From JAALLB01 sp964502215 (lineage in GTDB: Bacteria > Pseudomonadota > Alphaproteobacteria > Rhizobiales > Rhizobiaceae), in assembly GCA_964502215.1 (NCBI GenBank), contig CAZCUN010000006.1, forward strand, positions 25,003-89,002: a DNA stretch of 64,000 bases, read 5' to 3'. Positions 45,237 through 53,600 of this stretch are shown piece after piece; the stretch's first letter is position 1; each line of letters begins with the position of its first letter. Made by a program: the position numbers and the translations under genes. Under the pieces are notes generated by a model. It ran no database searches and was not told where the DNA came from. It worked only from the letters and a program-made list of their open reading frames with translations.

Positions 45237-46460
45237 ATGCGCTATTTTTCTTTTCTTTCGCAAAACTTACGCTGGCTATTGGGCGGGTTTCTGCTTACGT
45301 TTTTTTCGTCTTTTGGGCAGACGTTTTTCATCTCACTTTCTGGGGGTGCAATTCGTGAAGAATACGGACTTACCAATGGTGAGTTTGGCCTGACCTATAT
45401 GGTTGCTACTTTAGGCAGTGCGCTTACTTTGCCTTTTCTGGGTAAGATTGTAGATCATATTAGTGTTTCCAGAACAGTTTTGATTACGGTTCCTTCTTTA
45501 GCAATTGCAACTTTTGCAATGGGGCTTTCTAATTCAATTATTATGCTTGTGATTGTGTTGTATTTCTTGCGGCTTTTTGGGCAGGGGATGATGACCCATA
45601 TTTCGCTAACTGCTATGGGGAAGTGGTATTCATTGCAACGTGGGCGCGCTGTTTCAATTGCTGTGGTTGGATTTCAGGCTGGAGAAGCATTTCTTCCGAT
45701 TGTTTATTCATCAGCACTTATATTTATTACATGGCGTGAAACTTGGTCATTTGCTGCATTCTTTTTGATGGTTGTGGCTTTGCCTACAATATATTTCCTT
45801 ATGAAAGTTGAGCGCATACCTAGTGATGCAGATGAAGCTCATTCCAATAATTCTAAGGTCAAAAACTGGACACGTTTGGAAGTAATTCAAGATAAATATT
45901 TTTGGGCATTGTTAATTGCAGTTTTAGCGCCATCCACCATAGGAACGACATTATTTTTCCATCAAGATTATTTGTTAGAAATACGCGGTTGGGACAAGTT
46001 GCAGTTTTCGCTTTCTTTTACTGTAATGGCTGTGATGACATTTTGTTTTGCATTAATAGCAGGACATTTAGTTGATAAGTTTTCTGCTGTTGCACTCTTG
46101 CCAGTTTTCTTATTACCGCTAGGTGCGGTTTGTTTTGCAATGGCATCATTTACAGATATTTCTGGTAGTTATATTTTTATGGGTCTGCTAGGCATTTCCT
46201 ATGGGCTATCATCTACGCTTTTTGGTGCGCTATGGCCTGAGATTTATGGTATTAAATATTTAGGGTCTGTTCGTTCTATAATCATTGCTATGATGGTGTT
46301 TGGTACGGCTATAGGGCCAGGATTAACAGGGTATTTAATTGATATTGGCGTTTCATACCCGCTTCAAATTTTTACCATGGGAATTTATTGTCTTGCGGCA
46401 AGTGTCGTAATGCTGTTTGTATCACACAAAATTAAAGCTAGAGTATTGGCTGATTCTTAA
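45237..46460 (+). CDS. MFS transporter
   Basis: 407 residues, 12 predicted transmembrane segments, with LPFLGKIVDHISVSRTV as a degenerate MFS motif A between TM2 and TM3 and a central cytoplasmic loop around residue 200. It resembles monocarboxylate/oxalate-formate antiporter-like carriers. Substrate unknown. It is transcribed just ahead of gltX (18 bp gap) and may share its transcript. Confidence 0.82.
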   Translation: MRYFSFLSQNLRWLLGGFLLTFFSSFGQTFFISLSGGAIREEYGLTNGEFGLTYMVATLGSALTLPFLGKIVDHISVSRTVLITVPSLAIATFAMGLSNSIIMLVIVLYFLRLFGQGMMTHISLTAMGKWYSLQRGRAVSIAVVGFQAGEAFLPIVYSSALIFITWRETWSFAAFFLMVVALPTIYFLMKVERIPSDADEAHSNNSKVKNWTRLEVIQDKYFWALLIAVLAPSTIGTTLFFHQDYLLEIRGWDKLQFSLSFTVMAVMTFCFALIAGHLVDKFSAVALLPVFLLPLGAVCFAMASFTDISGSYIFMGLLGISYGLSSTLFGALWPEIYGIKYLGSVRSIIIAMMVFGTAIGPGLTGYLIDIGVSYPLQIFTMGIYCLAASVVMLFVSHKIKARVLADS

Positions 46461-46478
46461 AATATTGGAAAATATCAC

Positions 46479-47837
46479 ATGACTGTTCGCGTTCGTTTTG
46501 CACCATCCCCAACTGGTAATATTCATATTGGTAATGCGCGCCCTGCGCTTATCAATTGGTTGTTTGCCATGCAGAATGAGGGTGAGTTTGTTCTGCGGTT
46601 TGATGATACAGACAAAGAACGTTCAAAGCAGGAATTTGCTGATGGGATTGCGCGAGATCTTGATTGGCTTGGCATCAAGCCGCACATCGTAGAACGTCAG
46701 TCTGATCGTGCGGTTCAGCATGAAGTTGCTACGCAGAAGCTAAAAGATGCTGGGCTTTTATACCCTTGTTATGAAACACCAGATCAGCTTGATCGACAAA
46801 GAAAGCGTTTGGCGACGCGTGGAAAACCTCCAATCTATGACCGATCGGCACTTAAGCTTGATGATGAGCAACGTAAAGAGCTTGAAGCTGAGGGTTTAAA
46901 ACCGCATTGGCGTTTTCTATTACCTAATTATGCTGATAACCCATTTGAAACACAACGCACAGAAGAAACTTGGGATGATGTTATTCGCGGTCGTCAAACT
47001 GTTGATTTAGCCTCCATGTCTGATCCCGTTCTCATCCGCGCTGATGGCTCTTGGCTTTATACGCTTCCAAGTGTGGTTGATGACATTGATATGGGTATTA
47101 CGCATATTATCCGTGGGGATGATCATGTAACCAATACTGGCGCTCAAATTGCAATCTTTAAAGCGCTTGGTGCAAAGCCACCTATTTGTGGCCACCATAA
47201 TTTGCTTACAACTGAAAGTGGTGAGGGGCTATCAAAACGCCTTGGCTCACTGTCAATTCATACGCTTGCTGAGGATGGTTATGAACCTATGGCTGTTGCT
47301 TGTCTTGCTGTGCTTACAGGGACATCTGGACCCGTAGAAGCGCTTGCGGCTATGGAAGAGCTTTCTAAATCTTTTAATCCTACCTCTGTAACAAAGTCTT
47401 CTGCTAAATTTGACCCTTCTGAGTTGGATAGTTTGAATAAAAAGATTGTCCATCAATTAGATTATTCTTCTGTTCAATCACGCCTTGAAGCTTTGCAAGT
47501 TGGTGGGGGTGAGGCTTTCTGGCTCGCTGTTCGTGACAATCTTGATAAAGTACCGCAAGCTGCTGAGCTGTGGAATTTGGTTGAGAATGCAAAGCCTATT
47601 ATTGATGCTGATGATGCGGAGTTTATTGCGACTGCAAAAACGGTTCTTCCTGAAGGAGAGTGGTCAACTGATACATGGGGAGAGTGGTTATCAGCGATCA
47701 AGCAGATTTCTGATCGTAAAGGTAAAGGGCTATTCATGCCATTGCGCAAAGCGCTTACTGGTATGGAGCACGGCCCTGAACTTGATAAAATTCTACCACT
47801 TATTGGACGGGAAAAAACGCTGGCCCGACTATCCTAA
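46479..47837 (+). CDS. gltX: Glutamate-tRNA ligase
   Basis: 452 residues. Class I synthetase signatures: FAPSPTGNIHIGNAR (HIGH region), FVLRFDDTDKER, IRGDDHVTNT and GLSKRLGSLS (KMSKS region). The length is that of the shorter of the two GltX copies often found in alphaproteobacteria, which charge tRNA-Glu and sometimes tRNA-Gln. The last 38 bp overlap the 3' end of the convergent DUF2865 gene. Confidence 0.93.
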   Translation: MTVRVRFAPSPTGNIHIGNARPALINWLFAMQNEGEFVLRFDDTDKERSKQEFADGIARDLDWLGIKPHIVERQSDRAVQHEVATQKLKDAGLLYPCYETPDQLDRQRKRLATRGKPPIYDRSALKLDDEQRKELEAEGLKPHWRFLLPNYADNPFETQRTEETWDDVIRGRQTVDLASMSDPVLIRADGSWLYTLPSVVDDIDMGITHIIRGDDHVTNTGAQIAIFKALGAKPPICGHHNLLTTESGEGLSKRLGSLSIHTLAEDGYEPMAVACLAVLTGTSGPVEALAAMEELSKSFNPTSVTKSSAKFDPSELDSLNKKIVHQLDYSSVQSRLEALQVGGGEAFWLAVRDNLDKVPQAAELWNLVENAKPIIDADDAEFIATAKTVLPEGEWSTDTWGEWLSAIKQISDRKGKGLFMPLRKALTGMEHGPELDKILPLIGREKTLARLS

Positions 47838-48933
47838 TCTTACGATTTTCAGCTAAAAGCTGGTTCTTATTCTCGTCTTTAGGCGCTAGGTCATTTTCGA
47901 TATATGCCTTTGCAACTTTTATATTTAAGCCAGCTTTAACGCTATCATGATCGTCTGGAGATAGGGCAGGGTCTTCACGAAATATTGGTGTACCAATGCG
48001 ATCAGTTTTAAGTTTTTCAGCAACAACACTTTCAACATTCTTAAATCTGTTTTCAGTCGCAAATCTGCATTTTTGAGCGCTATCAAATGATTTTCTATAT
48101 GCAAAAGCAAAGGCTTCGTCCGCATAAGGCTTATTCGTTTGATAGTGAATCATTTCTTCACTGTCTTCGACAGGCATTTTATGATGATAAAGATCAACTT
48201 CAACGGAAGGGCACATGCTTTGGCAAGTTTGTTGATCTTCGTCAAATCTATCTTTCGTTGTTGAGAAGCTGATCGGGAAATAATATCCATCAGTTTTTCT
48301 AACGCATAAGGTACGGAATGTATCAGACACCTGTAGAGTTGGACTGCCTTGATTTGCTTTGTTTTTTATGCGCTTGCCGTTATTATCGTAAGTTTTTGTG
48401 CCAAACACTTGTTCTAATATTGTTTTACGCTTTGGTTTAGTTACTGCCTTAGCCTGTTTTGTAACAATTACATTACAACGGTTTTGTTTGATGCGACGTT
48501 GAAGTTGTCTTCTCTTACTTTTTGTATTTGTTCGCTTTGGGGCAAATTGACTCCGCTTTGCTTTTAGATTCCTAAGATTGGATTCCATTTTTTTGAGGCT
48601 GGAGATAATGCGTTTACATTGCGCTTTTTTACTGTTGAATATGCCAAGACCTGTACATCGACTACGTCTTGCAATGCGTTTTGTTTTTTTGATTTGTACC
48701 TGTTGTGAACGTGCCGCATTATCAAATTTACGGTATTGAGCTGCGTTGCCGCCTGATGATCCACCGGAAGACAGAGATGCTAGTTGCGAGTTTAGTGATT
48801 TACATATTGCAGAGCGCGATTGAGCCTCTGCAGCATCCGTAGAGGCTGATAACATAAAAATAGATAAACCAAACAATGTGAAGCAACACACTGCTGTCTG
48901 CTTGAAAGCATCTGAAAAATCTAACTTGCCCAC
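47800..48933 (-). CDS. DUF2865 secreted basic protein
   Basis: 377 residues. A signal peptide (CCFTLFGLSIFMLSAST to EAQS) is followed by an Arg/Lys-rich coiled-coil-like region (100-170) and the DUF2865 core with GYYFPISFSTTKDRFDEDQQ, TCQSMCPSVEVDLYHHK and FAYRKSFD. The family is essentially restricted to Hyphomicrobiales and of unknown role. GTG start with AAAGG upstream. Its 3' end overlaps gltX by 38 bp. Confidence 0.87.
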   Translation of the reverse strand: MGKLDFSDAFKQTAVCCFTLFGLSIFMLSASTDAAEAQSRSAICKSLNSQLASLSSGGSSGGNAAQYRKFDNAARSQQVQIKKTKRIARRSRCTGLGIFNSKKAQCKRIISSLKKMESNLRNLKAKRSQFAPKRTNTKSKRRQLQRRIKQNRCNVIVTKQAKAVTKPKRKTILEQVFGTKTYDNNGKRIKNKANQGSPTLQVSDTFRTLCVRKTDGYYFPISFSTTKDRFDEDQQTCQSMCPSVEVDLYHHKMPVEDSEEMIHYQTNKPYADEAFAFAYRKSFDSAQKCRFATENRFKNVESVVAEKLKTDRIGTPIFREDPALSPDDHDSVKAGLNIKVAKAYIENDLAPKDENKNQLLAENRKIRIVGPAFFPVQ

Positions 48934-49117
48934 TAACTTTTACCTTTGAATTAATGTTTCCGCTTAAAATAACATTACAAAGTTGATAATTGTTTTAAGT
49001 GATTGAATTATGAAAGCAACTCAAAAATTGTTTATTTCTTTTTTTAGTTAAAATTGTAGATATCTTTTAAATTAGATTAATAAAGTTTTTTGCTAGTGTT
49101 TTGGCGTTAGGAACATT

Positions 49118-49243
49118 ATGCAGCCATATTCGTCAATCACTCGATATCCAGATATTATTACGTCTAAACAGCTTTTTGTGGCTAGTTTAGTATTTGTGAT
49201 AGCTGTTTTTTTAGCTTTAGATTCTACATTGTACCTAATGTGA
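49118..49243 (+). CDS. 41-residue membrane-anchor ORF upstream of the Sel1 gene
   Basis: ATG 49118 has a good AGGA five bases upstream. The peptide has a polar start (MQPYSSITRYPDIITSKQ) and one hydrophobic helix (LFVASLVFVIAVFLAL). It ends at TGA 49241-49243, which shares its A with an ATG of the Sel1 frame (TGATG). Inside the hydrophobic segment lies T TTT TTA in phase, a known -1 slippery heptamer; a -1 shift there would continue into the Sel1 frame without a stop. It is either the N-terminus of the Sel1 protein made by frameshifting, a coupled leader, or a gene broken by a one-base change. Confidence 0.55.
   Translation: MQPYSSITRYPDIITSKQLFVASLVFVIAVFLALDSTLYLM
49207..49213 (+). promoter_or_regulatory. 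Candidate -1 ribosomal slippery heptamer
   Basis: T TTT TTA in the X XXY YYZ phase relative to ATG 49118. The -1 frame is open from 49186 to the Sel1 stop at 49797. No strong downstream stem-loop is apparent by eye. Confidence 0.4.
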
Positions 49244-49797
49244 TGCAGGTTATGGTTGGGAAACAAGCCGCTGCTCAGTATCAAAGTGATTATTTAACCG
49301 ATGAAATAGACCCACATGTTCTTTCTGTGATTGGTTACAATTTTTTAACGGGCGAGAAGCTGATTAAATCAAAGTCATTAGCAATCAAATGGTGGCAAAA
49401 AGCTGCTGATGGCGGGAGCAAGCGTGCCCAGGCAAATCTTGCACGCTTGTATTTTTTAGGTGATGGCGTTGAACTCGATTATGAGCGTGGCAATGAATTA
49501 CTTGAACTTTCTATAGCTCAAGATTATTGGTTTGCTTACTCACTGAAGGCATGGTGCCATGATAAAGGCACTTGTGAAGCAAAATCGGATACAAAAGCCT
49601 TGTTTTATTTTATCAAAGCAGCGCTTGGTTCAAACGATGGTTTTGTTCACTCTTACATTGGATACTATTATCTTAAAGGTAGAGGTGGTTTGGAAAAATC
49701 TCTTGAGAGGGCTAAATTTCACTATTCAAAAGCTGCAGACTTTGGGTTGAAGGGCGCCAAAAAACAATTGGCGGCCCTTAAGAAATCAAGTATTTAA
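49243..49797 (+). CDS. Sel1-repeat (TPR-like) protein
   Basis: About 184 residues from ATG 49243 with three to four Sel1-like repeats: AIKWWQKAADGGSKRAQANL, LYFLGDGVELDYERGNELLE, and ALFYFIKAALGSNDGFVHSY with YYLKGRGG. Sel1 proteins scaffold protein interactions, often in the periplasm. This frame has no ribosome binding site of its own, and no signal peptide; the membrane segment expected for such a protein is in the preceding ORF in the other frame. Confidence 0.75.
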   Translation: MQVMVGKQAAAQYQSDYLTDEIDPHVLSVIGYNFLTGEKLIKSKSLAIKWWQKAADGGSKRAQANLARLYFLGDGVELDYERGNELLELSIAQDYWFAYSLKAWCHDKGTCEAKSDTKALFYFIKAALGSNDGFVHSYIGYYYLKGRGGLEKSLERAKFHYSKAADFGLKGAKKQLAALKKSSI

Positions 49798-49806
49798 ATC
49801 TGGAAT

Positions 49807-52116
49807 TTAGTTGCTTTCTTCTTCTAGTTGCATAGCTTGAACCGCGGCGAGCGCTGTCATGTTTAATACGCCACGTGATGTAACCGCTGGAGGAAGAATA
49901 TGTGCAGGGCGCTTTGTTCCTAGAATGATTGGGCCTACATGCAATGCGTCATTCATTTCTTTTGCGACGTTCATCGTAATGTTTGCTGCATCTAGGTCAG
50001 GGAATACAAGCAGATTAGCTTTGCCTTTGAGGCGCGAGTTTGGATAGACTTTCTCACGAATTGTTTGATCTAAAGCGCTGTCGCCGTGCATTTCGCCATC
50101 AACTTCAAGCTCTGGATTGCTTTCAAATAAAATTTCTGCTGCTTCTCTCATGGTTTTTGAAGTTTTCATTGGGCGAGAACCAAAGTCAGACGCTGAAAGT
50201 AATGCGGCTTTTGGAACAATACCAAAACGTTCTATTTCTTTTGCTGCAAGTCTAGTCATTTCTGCAATTTGTAGGGCGTCTGGGTTTTCAGAAATGTAAG
50301 TATCAGTCATGAACAAGGCACGTTTTTGGTCAATCAATAAGCTCATTGCATGAAGAGAGGCCAGACCTTCTTGTCTCCCAATAATTTGGTCGATGTACTG
50401 TCTATGACGGAAGAAACGTCCCTCAAGGCCACAAATAAGGGCATCTGCATCATCACGGATCATTGCGATAGCACCGATTGCTGTCGTGTTTGTACGGACG
50501 ATATTTTTTGCTGCATCAGGCGTGATACCGTCTCTGCCTGCAACTTCAATCAACGTATTTACATAATCGCGATATCTATCATCGCGCTCTGGGTTGATTA
50601 CTTCAAAGTCTTTATCTGGACGAATGCTCAGGCCGAAACGCTCTAGGCGTTTTTTAATAACATCTGGGCGACCAATTAATATTGGTTTGCAAAGTTTATC
50701 TTGAAGCGCGATTTCAGCCGCTCTTAGTACGCGCTCATCTTCACCATCAGAAAAAATAACGCGTTTGTCACAGTTTGTCGCTTTTTCTATTATTGGCTTC
50801 ATGATCATGCCAGAGCGGAATACAAAGCGATTTAATGTATCTTTATAAGCATCCCAATCTTTGATTGGTCTGGTTGCCACACCACTTTTAATAGCTGCTT
50901 TAGCAACGGCTGGGGCAACGCGAAGCATTAGTCTTGGGTCAAAAGGTGAGGGAATAAGATAATCAGGGCCAAAACGTGGAGTTACACCGCCATAAGCACC
51001 CGCAGCAGCTTCAGATGGTTCTTCACGTGATAGGTCACCGATGGCTTCAACCGCAGCAATTTTCATTTCTTCATTGATTGTTGTTGCGCCAACATCTAGG
51101 GCACCACGGAAAATAAATGGGAAACAAAGAACATTATTTACTTGGTTTGGATAATCCGAACGGCCTGTGCATATCATCGCATCAGGACGTGCTTCACGCG
51201 CTAACTCTGGCATGATTTCAGGTGTTGGGTTTGCCAAAGCCATGACAATTGGATTTTCTTTCATTTCCTTAAGCATTTCAGGCTTCAAGACGCCTGCTGC
51301 TGAAAGGCCAATGAAAACATCTGCATCTGGCATGATTTCAGTTAATTTGCGTTTGTCAGTTTTTTGCGCATAAACCTGCTTATAACGATCCATGCTTTCG
51401 TTTCTGCCGTCCCAAACAACGCCTTTTGAGTCTGAAACCCAGATATTTTCTCGTTTGGCACCCATTGAGACTAATAGGTTCAAACAAGCAATCGAGGCTG
51501 CACCTGCGCCTGACGCTACAATTTTTGCATCTGCAATGTTTTTCTTGGCAACTTCCAAGCCGTTGCGAACACCTGCTGCTACAATAATAGCTGTGCCGTG
51601 TTGATCATCATGAAACACAGGAATTTTCATGCGTTCGCGCAATTGTTCTTCAATTAAGAAACATTCAGGTGCGCTAATATCCTCTAGATTAATACCGCCA
51701 AAGGTTGGCTCAAGCGCTGCAACTAGATCGCAGAACTTATCAACTTCAGTTTGATCAACTTCAATGTCAAAGACGTTCACATCGGCGAATTTTTTGAATA
51801 AAACTGCTTTACCTTCCATAACTGGTTTGGATGCGAGCGGACCGATATTTCCAAGGCCTAAAACGGCTGTACCATTCGATATTACTGCAACGAGATTGGC
51901 GCGGCCTGTGTATTGCGCGGCCATGTCTGGGTCAACTTCAATATGAAGACATGGAGCTGCAACGCCTGGTGAATAGGCAAGTGCTAAGTCACGTTGGTTG
52001 CCAAGTGGTTTGGTTGCGGTGATTTCCATCTTACCCGGCTTTGGGTTCATGTGATAGAATAATGCGCCTTCTTCGAGTTCATTGGCTGGTTTGTAATCTT
52101 TTTTATTATCTGACAT
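49807..52116 (-). CDS. maeB: NADP-dependent malic enzyme with PTA-like domain
   Basis: 769 residues. N-terminal malic enzyme (1-430): YSPGVAAPC, VFHDDQHGTAIIVAAG, SGAGAASIACLNLL (cofactor) and CTGRSDYPNQ. C-terminal phosphotransacetylase-like domain (about 440-765) typical of MaeB, which is regulatory and not catalytic in known cases. It makes pyruvate, CO2 and NADPH from malate. Full length, no defects. It converges with the Sel1 gene. Confidence 0.95.
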   Translation of the reverse strand: MSDNKKDYKPANELEEGALFYHMNPKPGKMEITATKPLGNQRDLALAYSPGVAAPCLHIEVDPDMAAQYTGRANLVAVISNGTAVLGLGNIGPLASKPVMEGKAVLFKKFADVNVFDIEVDQTEVDKFCDLVAALEPTFGGINLEDISAPECFLIEEQLRERMKIPVFHDDQHGTAIIVAAGVRNGLEVAKKNIADAKIVASGAGAASIACLNLLVSMGAKRENIWVSDSKGVVWDGRNESMDRYKQVYAQKTDKRKLTEIMPDADVFIGLSAAGVLKPEMLKEMKENPIVMALANPTPEIMPELAREARPDAMICTGRSDYPNQVNNVLCFPFIFRGALDVGATTINEEMKIAAVEAIGDLSREEPSEAAAGAYGGVTPRFGPDYLIPSPFDPRLMLRVAPAVAKAAIKSGVATRPIKDWDAYKDTLNRFVFRSGMIMKPIIEKATNCDKRVIFSDGEDERVLRAAEIALQDKLCKPILIGRPDVIKKRLERFGLSIRPDKDFEVINPERDDRYRDYVNTLIEVAGRDGITPDAAKNIVRTNTTAIGAIAMIRDDADALICGLEGRFFRHRQYIDQIIGRQEGLASLHAMSLLIDQKRALFMTDTYISENPDALQIAEMTRLAAKEIERFGIVPKAALLSASDFGSRPMKTSKTMREAAEILFESNPELEVDGEMHGDSALDQTIREKVYPNSRLKGKANLLVFPDLDAANITMNVAKEMNDALHVGPIILGTKRPAHILPPAVTSRGVLNMTALAAVQAMQLEEESN

Positions 52117-52163
52117 TTTGATTCCGCGTTTTTGGTTAAGCTTTTGATTTATTGTGTTTTTTT

Positions 52164-52490
52164 CTAAAAGGCGTTTTGGTTTAGGCCGCCATCAACAAGT
52201 ATGTTTCGTCCTGTAATATATCCCGCTTGTTGGGAGCATAAGAATGCACAAAGTGCGCCAAATTTATCAGCTGTTCCAAAGCGTTTGGCTGGGATTGCAT
52301 TGGCTTCGTTTGAAGCTGCTTCTTCAACGCTAATACCTTTTGCAGCTGCAGTCGCCATTGTAACATCATGGTTTCTACCATTAACAATCACTTGACAGCC
52401 TGCTTGTGCCAGATGTTTTGCACATCCTTTGCCTAAGCCTCTGCTAGATGCGCAAACGATTGCTTTACGATCTGTAATCCCAAGATCCAT
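52164..52490 (-). pseudogene. SDR gene with large internal deletion
   Basis: 108 codons. Residues 1-45 match the cofactor-binding start of an SDR (AIVCASSRGLGKGCAKHLAQ); residues 50-108 match the C-terminal end (GISVEEAASNEANAIPAKRF, GYITGRNILVDGG). Everything between, about 150 residues including NNAG, the catalytic Ser and YxxxK, is missing, and the joint is in frame near HDVTMATAAAKG. The start keeps an AAGGAAA site. It cannot work as a dehydrogenase; a retained non-catalytic role is possible but unlikely. Confidence 0.8.
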
Positions 52491-52614
52491 AGAAAAATTT
52501 CCTTATGACTAAAATGAGAGTTTGAATTTAACGCAACTCTTAACGCTTTACCACATGCAAAAATAGAAATAGTGTTTTTGCTTGTAACGTTTGGTTGAAA
52601 TTGAAAGTGATGGC

Positions 52615-53595
52615 ATGTCAGAATATATCCCAACTTATGATGATGTTATTTCTGCATCACAAGCTATTAGGGGTGAGGCGGTTCGAACTCCCTTAATGCG
52701 CAGCGATGCTTTGGATCATGCTACTGGCTGTAAGGTTTTTATAAAACCAGAAAATTTACAACGAACTGGCTCTTTCAAGTTTAGAGGCGCTTATAATGCA
52801 ATCAGCAAACTTAGCGATCGCGAGAGAGCCAGAGGTGTGCTTGCAAGTTCATCTGGTAACCATGCTCAAGGCATTGGTGAAGCTGCACGGCTTTTTGGCT
52901 GCGAAGCAATTATTGTGATGCCTAAAGACGCGCCTGTAATCAAAGTTGAACGCACTAAGGCTTTGGGTGCAAAAGTCATCATGTTTGATCGTGCTACTGA
53001 AGATCGCGATGTTGTTTTAGAAAAAGTAGCAAAAGAAACCGGCAATGTGGTTGTTCATCCTTTCAACAATGCAATGGTGATTGCTGGGCAGGGTACAGTG
53101 GGGCTTGAAATTGCTGAAGACCTCAAGGCACTGGATGTTGAGCTTAATAGGATGATTGCCTGTACTGGAGGCGGGGGGCTTACTTCTGGTGTTGCACTTG
53201 TGATTAAACATGAATTTCCAGATGCTATAATTCACGCGTCAGAACCTGAAGGGTTTGATGATTATAAACGCTCACTTGAGAATGGTAAATTAGAGCGTAA
53301 TGCGCAAACGGCTGGATCTATCTGCGATGCTATTATTAATCCAAGCCCGGGTGTGATTGGTTTTGAGATTAACAGTAAGCTTTTGCATTCTGGCTTAGTC
53401 GTTAGTGATACTGAGGCGCTTGAGGCCGTTAAATTTGCTTTTCAAGAACTCAAGCTGGTTGTTGAACCAGGTGGGGCAGTAGCACTCGCAAGCGTGATAA
53501 AATATGGAAAAGAGTGGGGTGGGGATTGTGTTGCCATAACTTTGTCAGGCGGCAATGTTGACCCGGGTATGTTTACCCGAGCCCTATCAATGTAA
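52615..53595 (+). CDS. Threonine/serine dehydratase family (PLP fold II)
   Basis: 326 residues. The PLP Lys is in TGSFKFRGAYNA (about residue 53), followed by SSSGNHAQGIG, the phosphate loop CTGGGGLTSGVA, and the Ser of LSGGNVD. It lacks a C-terminal ACT domain, as in catabolic threonine dehydratases and serine racemase-like enzymes. ATG 52615 is preferred because the TTG at 52591 adds unsupported residues. Whether it acts on Thr, Ser or a hydroxyaspartate cannot be told. Confidence 0.9.
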   Translation: MSEYIPTYDDVISASQAIRGEAVRTPLMRSDALDHATGCKVFIKPENLQRTGSFKFRGAYNAISKLSDRERARGVLASSSGNHAQGIGEAARLFGCEAIIVMPKDAPVIKVERTKALGAKVIMFDRATEDRDVVLEKVAKETGNVVVHPFNNAMVIAGQGTVGLEIAEDLKALDVELNRMIACTGGGGLTSGVALVIKHEFPDAIIHASEPEGFDDYKRSLENGKLERNAQTAGSICDAIINPSPGVIGFEINSKLLHSGLVVSDTEALEAVKFAFQELKLVVEPGGAVALASVIKYGKEWGGDCVAITLSGGNVDPGMFTRALSM

Positions 53596-53600
53596 ACAGT

